Assembly: GCF_036850765.1 (NCBI RefSeq)
Contig: NC_089493.1
Location: 190,791,140-190,855,139, forward strand
From: Saccopteryx bilineata
Taxonomy: Eukaryota; Chordata; Mammalia; Chiroptera; Emballonuridae
Reading direction: 5' to 3'
DNA: 64,000 nt
The notes under the pieces were generated by a model that worked only from the letters and a program-made list of their open reading frames with translations, had not been told where the DNA came from and searched no databases. Below are positions 24,640 through 37,420 of this stretch, one piece after another; positions within the stretch are counted from its first letter, which is position 1; every line of letters begins with the position of its first letter. Both the position numbers and the translations under genes were made by a program.

Positions 24640-25140
24640 AGCAATGGATACAACATTATAGTCACTCTTGCATAAGGATGTATAAACCAGGATGTCGGTT
24701 ACAGCGCTGATGCTTAAAGAAGAAAAAAAATTTTAAAAAGTTGGAGTCAAGCTAAATGTCTACAAATCAGGAAACTGGTTAAAATGAAAGTACATCCTTA
24801 TAACAGAATATCATGCAGCAATAAAAATTAAAAAAAAAGAGAGAATGAAGCAGATCTATATAGACTAATATGGGAACATCTGCAAAATAGATTTATGAGA
24901 AAATAGCAAAGCACAGCAGACTATTAAAAAGAATGTCTATACATGTATTTGTTTCCATATAAATAATTTTTGGAACAATCCAGGAAATTGTTAAGATTTC
25001 CTTTTGGGAAATTAGACGAGTTTCCAAGCAAGGTAGGATGGAAATAACTTTTTGTTATTTCATCTTTTCTACCCCTTGATTTATTTTTTTTACCATGTGT
25101 GTATTGCTTTTATAAATTTTTTTGAGAGTTAATTAAAAAA
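24640..25140 (+). mobile_element. L1 3' end fragment
   Basis: ATATCATGCAGCAATAAAAA and GATCTATATAGACTAATATG are the well-known L1M 3' sequence; the piece is truncated and non-coding. Confidence 0.75.
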
Positions 25141-25669
25141 TAACTAAAGTTGGGTTACACTCAAAAGCAATATGATTTTGGCTGGATTTTACTGTTTACA
25201 TCTATGAAATAAGGGCGTTAGATCAGATAACCCTTAAATTTATCCCAGCTCTAACCATCTATTGTCCTATGACCTCAGAATATTAAATTCCCAATCAAAA
25301 CTTGCCTCACCTCGCTTGGGAAAAGGGAGTCACGTGTTTTACAGAAGGCCCTCGGGCTTCTCTGAGCCAGCTGAGCTGGGTCCTTTAGTAGAAATGCCAC
25401 CCAGCAGCTTGGGGCAGGGAGGAAAGAAAAAGTCTGAGACCCTTGGTAACAACTGGAGGATTTCTCTAACTATATGATGATCAAACTATATATATTTGCC
25501 GGAACTCAGCTACATTCAAGCTTATGTGCTGAATATGGCATCAGGGAGACAACTAAATGGAAGAGAGAACCCTTGGTACTTGTGGAGCTTACGGTTGGAA
25601 AAGACAGGACATACAGATAAAGACTCTTACCAGCGCCCCTGCCAGCACCACCGTTCCATTTAGCGAGTG

Positions 25670-25870
25670 TTTGCCGGGCGCCACGCCCGCGGTGGGCGCC
25701 TTCATGCTCACGGTATTCCATCCAGCACTTACAACAATCCTCTGTGGTAGTTCCCATTGTTGTCCTCATTTTATAGGTAAGGAAAAAGAAGCTCAGAAAG
25801 GTCAAGCACAACAAAGAGAACCCAGCTAGTAAGAGCAAGAACTGGTACCCATACCCTTGTCTGTGAGATG
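25670..25870 (-). repeat. MIR SINE
   Basis: ATTTTATAGGTAAGGAAAAA followed by GAAGCTCAGAAAGGTCAAG. Confidence 0.75.
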
Positions 25871-26401
25871 CTGATGCTTGTGCCCGCAACCGCTGGGTGG
25901 TACCGTCTGTCGCAGGAAGTGAGTGGACCCCAGTCTGTGTTTGCACATACTGCGCGCTACTCAGTTCACATGCAGATGTGCTTTGCTAGAAGAATAGGAC
26001 GTAGATGCTGTGGGTATGAGGACCACAGCGAGCGGAGCCGAGGACGCTCGTGTTGTGCCTGTGGGGTCTGAGCAGGCCAGCCCTCTGGCACAGGCAGTTT
26101 GCTGAGGGTGAAACCTCTGGAAAACGAATGAGGCCCGAAGAGGCAGGTCAGTGCCCTTGGTCCTGTTCTTCAGGAGCAAAGCCAAGGGAGGTTCAAGACT
26201 GAGGACCGCTCAGCTCTCAGGGCATTGCCCAGAGCCACCGACCACTGACCGCCACGGCCTTTCTCAGTTCCAAAGTCCATCCAGACTGCGGGGGCGGAGC
26301 TTAGGGTCACCATTTCTGATCCACTAAGAAAATGAGGACCCCAGATCTATGGTCTCAAGGTCCACAAAGATCTCCAAGGAGGAAAGCCAGAAGAAAATCA
26401 G

Positions 26402-26940
26402 ATCCACTCCTACATATATACCCAGGAGAACTGGAAACATACATCCACACAAAAGCGTTATCTGTAGATGCTCGCGGCGGCATGATTCACAATAGCCAAA
26501 AAGTGGAAGCAACCCCAAATGTCCGTCAGTGGATGAGCAGATAAGCACAAATGCAGAACAGCCCTCTGACAGAAGGGTGTTCAGCCATAAAAAGAAATGA
26601 AGTACCAATACATGTGCCCTCGTGGGTGAACTTTGAACACGTTAGGCTGAGCGGAAGGTCGTGTGTTTTATGATTCCATGTCTGTGAAATACTGGACTGG
26701 GCAGAGGCGAGAATGGACCCATAGTCGCCAGGGTCTGAGGGGGAGGGGGGAGGGTGGTGGGAGGAATGGGGGATGGTGGCTGACGGGCAGAAAGTATCTC
26801 TTTGGGGGTGATGATGATGTTCTGAAATCAGATGGAGGTGATTGTTGTACTAATTGTGAATATACTAAAAACCACTCAATTATACACTTTAAAAAAGTGA
26901 ATGTTATGATATGTGAATTATACCTCAATTTAAAAAAAGA
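26402..26940 (+). mobile_element. L1 3' end insertion with likely TSD
   Basis: CAGCCATAAAAAGAAATGAA, ATTATACACTTTAAAAAAGT and a terminal A-rich run mark an L1 3' end. AGAAAATCAG occurs on both sides (about 26392-26401 and 26939-26948), a probable target duplication. The interior G-rich block is part of the element's 3' region. Confidence 0.75.
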
Positions 26941-27599
26941 AAATCAGGAATGGAGGGGGGGTAGAGAAAACGTTTTCAAAGGACTAAGTCAGGTGGAAGG
27001 GGGGAGAGCGAGAGGCGCCCCTAGATCTGACATGTCTGTGTGTTGCCAGAGAGGTTGGGGGGAGGGGGACAGTTCTGGATTCGCTCTCAAAAGCAACAGC
27101 AATTCAAATTACTTTCTCATCTAGGGCTATCCTGATGACTCTGATGAGATTCCCCCAAATCAGAAATTTCTCGCCTTACAAAGGACCCTTTCCATGTTCC
27201 GTGCCCCGGTTTTCCCTCTTCCTGGCTCTTTGTTTCATATCCTGGTCTTACATGGGAGGAAGTGTGAGCTCCGGGCTCAGCAGACCAGATCAGCACATTT
27301 TCAAATCCTGCAAGTCATGGGGATGCCGGAAGGAAAGACAGGCTGGGCAGCTCCAGGACCCGACCTGCACGGTGTGTCGGAATAAAGGAGGTTACCCTGG
27401 CAACACAGGGCCGGGGATCTGCTCCCCCGGGGGGTTTGTGGCAGCATTGGCAGGACTTTGAGGAAGGGACCCAATTTGTTCTAAAAGGTTCTCTGGCCCC
27501 TATGGGTAGAGTTGACTCTATAGGGACCACAAGCCAGGAGGTGACCTCACTGCACCCCACGAGTTGCTTGGTCTTGTGAACTCTGGGAGTTCAAGTTTC

Positions 27600-27735
27600 G
27601 AGAAAAGAAAGCATCTTCCCTGAACAGAATACGAGCAGCATGAGAGCAGGGACTGCTGTCTGTGTGACCCCTGCCCTGGCCTCACGTGATGACAACACCC
27701 GGCGCGTAGATGTTCAGTAGACGTGCGTTAATGTG
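27600..27735 (+). repeat. L2-like 3' fragment
   Basis: GCATGAGAGCAGGGACTGCT and GGCGCGTAGATGTTCAGTAG. Confidence 0.6.
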
Positions 27736-27744
27736 TCCTCTGCT

Positions 27745-27870
27745 AAAGACTGACGGCGACATGTGGAAAGGGCTCTGGATGTCAGGCAGAAGGCCTGGCT
27801 TCCGATCCCAGCTCTGCTTCAGTCTCCTCAGCTGTGAAATGGGACTAATAATAGTGACCCAGTACGGAAA
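27745..27870 (+). repeat. MIR SINE
   Basis: CCGATCCCAGCTCTGCTTCA and AGCTGTGAAATGGGACTAAT. Confidence 0.75.
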
Positions 27871-28674
27871 GCTGGAAGGAGGGAGGCGTGGGAGTGTGCC
27901 TGGCCAGGGGTAACAATGGAGTATTTGTTTGCTTCTTTCTGAAACTGGAACCACATGCCCATTTGAAAGCAAGACCCTGGGCAGCAGTATTGCTGTTATC
28001 AAGACTGCGTGGAGCCTTGATAGCCTTTTACTTCGTCTTGGCATCTGAACCCTCCGATGAGCATCTTTGAATTAGGGAGGAAGGTCTTAATGGCAGACAG
28101 TTTCCCTAGCCAGTGACCTCTTCTCTTGCCATCCCGTGTTGACAGGGGGCTGAAGGTGAGTGGGCTCTGTCCAGCAAAGCTGTCCTCCACCTGCTCCATG
28201 CAGGGCTTTGGGATCTTGTAATACTGGTTCTCGAGCACCCCAGGAGCCGGGTTGTACCATTTGCTTTGGTACCAAAGGAATCCCTGGCATGATGAAGAGA
28301 ACAATGAGGCTAACAAGTGCTTTCGAGCTCTTGCTGAGATCCGTGCCCTTGAAACAAACACATCATCTTGTGTCACCGTGACTACAGCCCTCCACACCGG
28401 GGTTAGAGAGCACCCCCTTTGCAGACGGGCTCACTGAGGCTCAGCAGCACCTTGGCTCAGGTCTCCCCCTCTCGAGTTCTCTGAGTCTAGGCTGTGTCCA
28501 TACCGCTGTCCCTGTGGCTAATCCTTTGGAGAGCACACGCCGTGCGCTGAACCCTCTGCTGCCTCTGTTTCGCCACGAGCTGGGGGAGTGGCTTCTGGTA
28601 TTCCTCCTTGCGTTTAGCACCAACAGATCGTGTGAACATGAAAGTTATGCCAAGCCTATAGCTAAGCTGGGTTC

Positions 28675-28850
28675 TGGGTGGCTCTTGAACACCAGTGAGC
28701 GTCAGAATCACCCGGCGTGCTTGTAAACACGCAGCCTCCTGGGGTCCGACTCAGTGGGTCTGGGGTGGGGGCCAGAGAATTTGCATTTTCAGTTTCTAGG
28801 TGAGGCTACTGGCCTGGGGCCATGTTTTTGAAACGCTGGACCTGACTGAG
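28675..28850 (+). repeat. MER5-like hAT-Charlie element
   Basis: GAGCGTCAGAATCACCCGGC, GAGAATTTGCATTTTCAGTT and a GAAACGCTGG end follow MER5A order. Confidence 0.7.
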
Positions 28851-29300
28851 GGTAAGGAGAAGACAAAATGTTCTAAGACAGGATGGGTGGCTGGCTGGTC
28901 GGGTGAGCTGTCAGGTTAGTTTTGGGAGGACTTCCAGACAGACTGAGTCCCTGAGATACTTCACCCCCGTCTAACGCTAAGGCTGAGGAACCAGCTCACC
29001 AAGACACCCAGCTGGGGAGAGTGGTTTGTCTTTCAAAAAAAAAAAATGAAGCAAAGCAAAACAAAACAAAAAGCAGTCCTAAAGTCCTTCTCCTCGCCCA
29101 AATCCTGTCGTCAGAGAGGGGGACGTGGTCGGCGCCCAGAGAAATCCCTCCATTGTCCTCGCTTTGGCCGGGATGTTCATTTCGAGCTCCGTGCCAGTTA
29201 GACAATTGCAGTGCACAGAATTCTGTCTCCTGCCATCTTCATAAATTATGCACATCACCCAGCACCGACTGTGCCTCCCCACTTCAGCCCCTCTCCGTGA

Positions 29301-29601
<301 letters not shown>

Positions 29602-30189
29602 TAGGCACACCCACCCAGACGGACACATCTGTCCCTGCCAGGCGCCTTCTCGAGGGCCATCTGTCAGAGGCCACAGGGGTTCCAGCCGTGGGAACTTGAA
29701 ATAACAGTTTACCACTGTAGGCACCCCGGCTCCTTAGTAAGTGTCTGCTGAGAGACGGCGCCCCTCGCCACCGCCCACCCCCAAACAGCCGAGGATCTGC
29801 TCCGCTTGGTGCCCCCGAGGGGTTCAGGGGTCAAGTCAGAATTTATCAGAAGGAGGAGGAAGGGCAGACCTGCCGTGGGAACTCACATCCTCCCACGTCA
29901 CCCACGGGCTGGCTTCTGATTGGGTGGGCCGGCCGGCCTGCATCTTATGTGATGTTGCGATCTACAAAAGACCCTCCGACCTCAGGGGGGAGAACTGGTT
30001 CTGTGGAAGAGCAGGGTCTCTTGTGACATGCTTCAAGCTGGAAGGCAGCCCCAGAAGCGAGCGGCCTTCGCCTCAGGGAGCTACCGAAGTCATGTCTGAG
30101 CTTAGCGGTATCATGGGAGGGAGGGAGGAAGACGGAATCAGGGAGGCCTTTTATTGAGAGTCTGAGTCAGGCCTGTGCTAAGGAGATCG

Positions 30190-30575
30190 TATTTATTTAT
30201 TTATTTATTTATTTATATTTTTCCAAAGTTAGAAGCGAGAAGGCAGTCAGACAGACTCCCGCATGCACCCCACTGGGATTCACCCAACATGACCACCAGG
30301 GGGTGATGCCCTGCTCATCTGGGGCATTGATTCCACTGCAATCTGAGCCATCCCAGCATCTGAGGCGGAGGCCATGGAGCCATTCTCAGCACCTGGGCCA
30401 ACTTTGCTCCAATGGAGCCTCGGCTGCAGGAAGGGAAGAGAGAGAGAGGAAGGAGAGGGGGAGGGGTGGAGAAGCAGATGGGCGCTTCTCCTGTGTGCCC
30501 TGGCCGGGAATCGAACCCAGGACTTCCACACGCTGTTCAAGGGCTGCACCCGCTCCATAACCATGTGCTGACCGG
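30190..30575 (-). mobile_element. Rhin-1-like SINE, antisense to DOCK2
   Basis: TATT units, then ATATTTTTCCAAAGTTAGAA at the tail side; AGATGGGCGCTTCTCCTGTG and CGGGAATCGAACCCAGGACT near the head. The extreme 5' head (right end) is diverged relative to other copies. Confidence 0.82.
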
Positions 30576-31364
30576 GTGAAGGGAGGGAGGGGCGGGTGGA
30601 CGAATAGCAATGAGTCAAGAGCTCTTCCCGCCTCTGATTCTGGAGCCCCCCTCGACTCTGGACTCGATGCTGCCCCTCTCCCCTGAGACACTTGCAGGGA
30701 CCGTGCCCATCTCTTGGATTCAACGTCAGTCACCTCCTCGACCTTGCTTCTTCCTTCCCCTGACCTCTCAGTGTCTTTCAGTCCCCATCCGTTTCCTGGG
30801 CATCAGTTTCTGGCCCTTTCCAGCAAGGCCCGTGTTTGCAGCGGGAGCACAGGAGACAGATGAGGTCTGGGTCCTGCGCTTGCTGGCAGCATTGACTCGG
30901 CCAAGAGCGCTCACTGTGTACAGGAGGGCTGTGGCTCGGCTCACGAGACCAAAGGGAGAGCTGGGAACCGGGCCTGGAGCAAACTGCCACCTCCCTGCCG
31001 TGGGCCCTGCCCTGTCCTTGACAAGCTATGAGCCCCCAAAACCAGGGGGCCAACTGGCCCTGGGCCTGAGCTGGAGGAATTGACCCTTCTCCCAGGGTGC
31101 TTACAAGGACCATAAGAGCAAAAACCGAGAGATTGACACCGTGGAGGCCACACCTATGTCCCAATTGTTATCATCATTTTCACCCTTGCCCCGTCAGGAC
31201 GGAAAGTAATGTCCCTGTTCTGGCTCCTTAGTCATCAATGCCAGGCCTGTATCTCTAGGGCCCGAGGGGCAGGGCCCAGGCAGGCGGCGTAAAGGAGTCC
31301 AGGGCCTGGAGGATGTTAAACCAACAGACATCCATAAAACAGGGTGCTGTCATCGTGTGGGGTT

Positions 31365-31583
31365 GGATACATCTCTGCTGCACGGGCTGCTCTGTGCATC
31401 GTGGGATATTTAGGAGCACCCCTGACCTCTACCCACTACATTTTAATAGCATTTTCCCTGTTGTGACAAACAAAAAAGGTTCTAGACATGACCAAATTTC
31501 CCGGAGGGGGGGAGGGGGGAGAGCCTGGAGGATCAGAATATGGGGGGGGGGTGCAAAGCTACCCCTATTTGAAAACCACTGTC
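31365..31583 (-). repeat. MER20 (hAT-Charlie type)
   Basis: GCTCTGTGCATCGTGGGATA, GACCTCTACCCACTACATTT and a GAAAACCACTGTCC end are the antisense MER20 signature. Members of MER20 have been described as regulatory elements in placental mammals; nothing here shows that for this copy. Confidence 0.75.
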
Positions 31584-32624
31584 CTAAGGAAATACCATCT
31601 CTGCCCTGTGTTTCTAGAAAAGTATGCCTTTCTCAATCGATCTTTTGTTTCTCCACATCGCATAAAGACAGGAACATAAGAAGTATATTATGTTTTATTT
31701 ACCACTCCTCTGCACTAGGAAAAAAAATAAATAAACAACCCGCAGAGCATAAAGCAAGCGCAGGCCTACCTGGTCGCTGGCCCCTGGCCCCGGGGTCGGG
31801 AGCTGGGGACGGAGCAGCTGCCCTTCGGACCAAAGGGAAGCAGATGTGCCAGCTAAGGGGGCGTGGCTGTCTGGCTGTGGTTGATTGCTGTCCTATTAGA
31901 ATGCCAGGCTGCTGCTGTCTGTCACCCATCTTCTGGTTTTCCAAAGAGGCCAGGAAACAGAATTTTTAAATGCACTTTCCAATTTATGAATATTAATAAC
32001 AAACTGCAAGTTTTTGAAACACTGACGATGCCCAGGGAAACACAGGGCCCAGATTCAGGTTGCTTCTGAGTCGGCATGTTCTGCTTTAGAATAACGAAGA
32101 CCAGCCGAAGCCCCGGTGGGCGGCCTCTCCCCCATCTGCACCCCTGGCGTGGCCAGGACTGCCCGCCGGGCATCGGCTCGGTCTGCCTCCGGTTCTCCCC
32201 ACCGCCGGCTCTTTCCCGAATGCCCTTCATTGCCGTTGTTTTGCACACAGAAGATTTTATTTAGATATGGATTACGTTTTGGCAGGCGTTCCCGCGCTCC
32301 CAATTATGCTGATGAATGAAAAGATGTTACCAAATAGTCCACCTGCTTAGAATCACAGAGTAGCAGAGCTGGAAGCGCCCTTTAGAGATTGTATTGTCCA
32401 GCATTTTTCCAACGTTTATTTTTAGCCAAGAACCAATAAAAAAAAAAAAAATCCCATGTTCAATATATAAATTGGATGAAAGTTGAGCTATTCTCATTGA
32501 AATGGGATCGGGGCCCTGTTGCCCATTATAATAGGGTGCTCCTGAGCTCCCCACGTAGACCCCTTGAGGATTTTCTGGGGAGCAATCCTGAAGCACTTCA
32601 GATTATAGTTTGAGGCTACGAGTT

Positions 32625-32740
32625 CTGATATAACCCACCACTTTACCAAGGGGGAAACTGAGGCTCCGAGAGGGGAAGAGGTGTGTGTGTATAGGTCACA
32701 TAGTGGATTAGAGTTTTCATCCTGAAGTATCACAGATGCC
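32625..32740 (-). repeat. MIR SINE
   Basis: GGGGGAAACTGAGGCTCCGA followed by GGTCACATAGTGGATTAGAG. Confidence 0.75.
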
Positions 32741-33934
32741 TTGCGGTTTGCATATACCTGTAGGATGAATTAACGCAACTAACAGACAAACTAGTCAGGG
32801 CCTGAGTGTTGCAAGAACCAGACGCTGCCTGTGGCCACCTTGATCCATAATTATGGGAAGAATGAGCGGAGCCAGGCTGTGAAAGACGGGGCCAGAGTCA
32901 CTCTAGGATCCGGGGCAGATGACACGGCTTTGCCTTCAGGCCATCCTATCCCTGCATCAGTCCGCTAAAGATCCAGTCTCCAGGGACACCAGTCTGTTGG
33001 CCGTCCTTGTGTGGTGGCCACCCCATTCCCACTCCCACCAAGCCCACAACCATCGAGGGAGGCAGAGTTTCCCAGGATAAAATGTTTATGGACGTCCGGA
33101 GAGGTCACACAAAGCCACAGATGCCCACTGCTGAGAGCAAGAGCGAACGACGCTTTTGCAAACATGGCCACCCACCTCCCCACCTGGCCGGACCCCCGGG
33201 AAGAGGAAAGGAGATCATCAGCCTGAAAGGGTTTTCCTGCTCCTCATTTGTTCCCCGGGCTGCTTCTCCTTGCCCGGTCCCCTCGGGGATAAGAGAACAG
33301 GAAGCGGAGACCGGCTGAGTCAGTGGCTGGCTTCCCATGCCCTCCCCACCCTGCCTTCTGCCAGATGCTCGTATTAGCCTGCTTCCTCCCGGCATGCTAA
33401 TGAGGTGGCCCTGCTAATGCAAACCAGGACGAATCCATGTGTACACTGGGGGCCGCTGCTGCGAGAGCCACGCGCTGGGAAGTGATAGCGCAGTTCACAG
33501 AGTAGCCACGACACAGTGAAGCTTAGAAGCTGCCCGTGGCCGACGCAGCGGACTGCCCACACCCCAACCATCCTCCATTCTTCCTGGTTAACTGAGCCCC
33601 ATTTCTATTTTTTCACGGTCACAATTTGCTCAGCTATCAACGGCATCCGGCAGGTGACGGCCATGTGACCCAACTCTGTCTGATGAGAATCGACAGAAAC
33701 AAACTTGTTGGGTCTACAGGAAAACATTCTTCCCCCCCTTCCCCCAGATGAAACAAAAGGGAGTGGGACAGATTCAAGGAGCACAACCCGTAGTCCTTCC
33801 CCCTTTCTTTCTGGGAAATAACCAGATGCCCAAATGCACCTGCCCCCTGGAAGCCATGAAGACAAGAGCCACATGGAAGAAGAAAACAAAAGCAGAATTC
33901 ACCCAGTTCAGCCATGGAAATCAGACTTCTGTTC

Positions 33935-34060
33935 ATCCAGAACTGATACGTCATCTAACTCAACCCCCTGACTACTTTACAGGCGAGGTTCCCGAGGCCC
34001 GGAGAGGCACAGGGACATTCCTAAGGTCAATAGCAAATCAGGGACTAAGCTGAGGAGAAA
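33935..34060 (-). repeat. MIR-like sequence
   Basis: CTTTACAGGCGAGGTTCCCG and CCTAAGGTCAATAGCAAATC. Confidence 0.65.
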
Positions 34061-34406
34061 GAACCTGTCTCTTGACCTCCAACTCCCAAGGTCCGAGGTC
34101 AAGGTCCTAATCATTCTTTTCAGACTATGCAAATTATCTTCAAAGGCTGGGAGACAGCGAACTTACTGTGTTATTTTTCTTTCCAAAGACGACCGATAAT
34201 GAGTAGATCATAATGCATGTTAAGTTTTTCAATTTTGTTTTAATGCCCAAAGCAATCAGGGCATCATCACCATGATCATCAGCATCATCATCTTCTTCTT
34301 CTCATCAGGAGAGATTTGAGCAATGCTGTGATTATAAGATAGCTAATTGCAAAGATAATCTCAGAGATGAAGATTATTTAACATTCTTCAGGGAAAAGTC
34401 GAGACT

Positions 34407-34419
34407 AAGAGAGGGAGAG

Positions 34420-34458
<39 letters not shown>
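34407..34458. repeat. Compound GA/GT microsatellite
   Basis: A few GA units pass into about 18 GT units. Confidence 0.95.
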
Positions 34459-34462
<4 letters not shown>

Positions 34463-35228
34463 TGTGAGAGAGGGTAGGTTCAGGGAAGTCTCAATGGGGC
34501 AAAGAACCACACGTTGTTGCCAGGACCCTACCACTAAAGGGTTAATGCCATTTGTGTCTTTGGATCCTGGGAAGATGCCAAATGTAATGTACTTTCCCTG
34601 ATAATGTTGCATCATAATATTTGTTTCTGCTTGGAGTGAAGCGGTACACATTTTGTCAAAATGACTTTTCATTTAACTACTCCAAATTCACTTAGGTTTA
34701 ACGTCGGGCTGCTCTGTTAACAGCCTTTGCAGGAAAGAAAGATTCCAGCGACTGGCATGATGGCCTCACTTATGGGGAGGTCACTCCTGGCAGAGCTGTG
34801 AGAGCAACTGGATCGCACGTTTTAAGCATCTACGGAGAGCCCAGCTCCACGCTGAACTCCAGGGAAGGGTGGGTGGGCGGGTTGGGGAAGCATGAGGCAC
34901 AGACCCTGCCCGCCAGGAAGAGCCAATCTAGATCTACAAGTAGAATAGACCCAGAATTAAAGAACAAACCAAAACTATGTTCTTTAATGTGAAATACATG
35001 GTGGAGACTCAGGAGTTCAGGCAAACTGGAGATACCTAAGCGAGGACAACAAGAATGGCTCCATCAGGGGCAATGACTCTTGAATTAGACCTCAAGCTGG
35101 CCCATGTCAGGACTGAGAGAAAGGGGGAAAAGCAGGTATTTCGGGAGAGCAACCAGCCTAAGCAAGCATGGCGTCTTTGGCTCGGGAAGAAACTGCTGGG
35201 AAGAAATAGGAAGAGCTTGGAGGAGAGG

Positions 35229-35263
35229 AGCATCCATCCATCCATCCATCCATCCATCCATCC
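35229..35263. repeat. CATC tetranucleotide array
   Basis: About eight CATC units. Confidence 0.95.
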
Positions 35264-35354
35264 GTTTATTCATTCGATCACTTAACAAAAATAATAGCTC
35301 CCCAGAGATGTCCGTTTCCTAATCTGCAGAACCTGTGCACATATTACTATACAT

Positions 35355-35685
35355 CAGGGGTCCCCAAACTACAGCCCGCGGGCCACATGCAGCCCCCTGA
35401 GGCCATTTATCTGGCCCCCGCCGCACTTCTGGAAGGGGCACCTCTTTCATTGGTGGTCAGTGAGAGAAGCATAGTTCCCATTGAAATATTGGTCAGTTTG
35501 TTGATTTAAATTTACTTGTTCTTTATTTTAAATATTGTATTTGTTCTCGTTTTGTTTTTTTACTTTAAAATAAGACATGTGCAGTGTGCATAGGAATTTG
35601 TTCATAGTTTTTTTTATAGTCCGGCCCTCCAACGGTCTGAGGGACAGTGAACTGGCCCCCTATGTAAAAAGTTTGGGGACCCCTG
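35355..35685. mobile_element. hAT-type MITE, 331 bp, exact 8-bp TSD
   Basis: Begins CAGGGGTCCCCAAACTACAG and ends AAAGTTTGGGGACCCCTG, matching inverted termini. The flanks CTATACAT at 35347-35354 and 35686-35693 are identical. The inside has no transposase; it contains TCATTGGTGGTCAGTGAGAG and TTTATAGTCCGGCCCTCCAA. Perfect flanks and intact ends suggest a fairly recent, lineage-specific insertion. Confidence 0.9.
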
Positions 35686-35859
35686 CTATACATGGCCAAG
35701 TGGATTCTTCAGGCAGGATTAAGTTAAGGATCTTGATGATGGTGAGGGTATCCTGGACCATCTGGGTGGAACCAATGCAATTACCGGTGAAAAATGGAGG
35801 CAGGGAAGTCAGAGAGATTTTTTTTAAGAAGCTACGCTGCTGGCTTTGAAGATGGAGGA

Positions 35860-36090
35860 GGAGGCCATCAGCCAAGGGATGTGAGCGGCCTCCAGAAGCT
35901 GGGAAACGGAAGGAAACGGTTTCTTCCTTAGACCCTCCGGAAGGCACTCAGCTCTGATCACACTTGGACTTCAGCCCAGTGAAACCCGTTTCAGGCTCCC
36001 CAGGTTCCAGAAGTGTGGGACAATAGATCTGGGTTGTGTTAACCGCTCAGGCCGTGGAGAGTCGTAGCAGCAGCAACGGGAAACTAAAAC
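35860..36090 (+). repeat. Possible MLT1-type LTR remnant (ERVL-MaLR)
   Basis: The end order CTTGGACTTCAGCCCAG, TTCCAGAAGTGTGGGACAAT, AGATCTGGGTTGTGTTAACC and a terminal AACTAAAACAA resembles an MLT1 LTR 3' half. It is an old non-coding LTR fragment only. Confidence 0.55.
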
Positions 36091-36619
36091 AAGCACCCTG
36101 CTGGGCATGATGCCAGCGCCTGGGCGGGGCTACGGCTGAAAACAGGTCAGCGGGTCAGTCCCTGACCTCCAACAGTAACCTACTCATCGCAGAGCCGTTC
36201 AGTTATGGTCGCAAGAGGGAAGTGGCTGTCGTACCGAAGCTTGGGGCACCCAGAGAGTCTGTGGAGGACTCCTGCCCAGGGCGCGAGCCGTCCACTCGAA
36301 GTTAGAGGCTCCAGGGTCCACAGTAAAAAAAAAAAAATGTAAAGGAGAAACAGTGAAATTAATGTCAATGATACAGTTTATTTTAACCCCATTATTCCAA
36401 TGTGTTATCATTTTAACATGTAATCCATGCAAGACATTATTGAGATACGGTACATTTTGTCGTGGTTATTTTACAGTATTCATTCTTCGAAATCTAGCGG
36501 GTTTCATACACTTTACCGCACGCCTCAACGTGGACTAGCCGTATTTCAAGGGCTCAGAGAGGACACGTGTGGCCAGTAGCTTCTGTGTGGGCTAGAATGA
36601 CCTCAGAGAACGAGTAGGA

Positions 36620-36810
36620 TTTACCTGTGGGGGGCGGGGCATGTGGGGGAGAGGTTTGAAGTGGGGATGGGGTCAAGGAGAGGGAGGGAGGAGCATGGTG
36701 GGCAGGGGAGGGTATGTGTGCAGCCCGAGGGAGGGGGAGCAGGAGCGGCGGAGGATGGAGGGAGGGCAGGGGGGTGAGGGGACGAGATGGGGTACAGAGG
36801 GGGGGGGTGT
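36620..36810. repeat. G-rich GGGA/GGGGA-type low-complexity block
   Basis: About 190 bp with many GGGG and GGGA runs on the + strand; G-quadruplex formation is possible. Confidence 0.8.
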
Positions 36811-37159
36811 CGGACCAAAGCGGCCTGCAGAGATCCATCCCATGAGCAGCGGAAGCCACTGAAGGCTTGGAAACTGTGGGTCAGCGTGATCAGACTGGGG
36901 CTTTGCACGTATCCTTCAGGACGGATTATAGAATATTTAGATGGGGGAGAAGGGTTTGGAGGGTTATGAATGTCAGCCATGGGAGAGGAGATAAATCTAT
37001 CCTGACCCTCTCCCTGGGTCAGCTCATTCCCCCGGAGGTGAAATAAACTGACCAGCTTGAAAGTCAGGAAAAGCTTCAGTGGGCTCTGTGAGGTTGGACC
37101 ACATCTGCCATGTTGCTTTTTTCCAGAAGCCGGCACAGGCTGAGCTTATCCGACTGACG

Positions 37160-37420
37160 ATCACCAAGATCGTCATCACAACCAATGTCAACACTTCCTG
37201 AGCCTCTCTAATGAGCCGGACACTATGCAAGGCCCTCTGTTTATATTAAGTCTTGTAAGCTTCTCAACAACTCTACCAGGCAGGGATTATTATCATCTGC
37301 ATTTTACAGATGAGATAACAGAGGCTCGGGGGAGGTCATTGGCGGGCACCAAGCCGCCCGGCGTGGAGCAGCGGCGGGGGGGATGTGACCTCGGTTCTGG
37401 GGGCTCAGAGATTGTGCAGG
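37160..37420 (-). repeat. MIR SINE
   Basis: CAGGCAGGGATTATTATCAT and CATTTTACAGATGAGATAAC are MIR antisense. Confidence 0.85.

Noticed and set aside
33640..33900. Another possible old repeat
   Set aside because: Some phrases resemble an old interspersed element, but I could not fix a family or ends.
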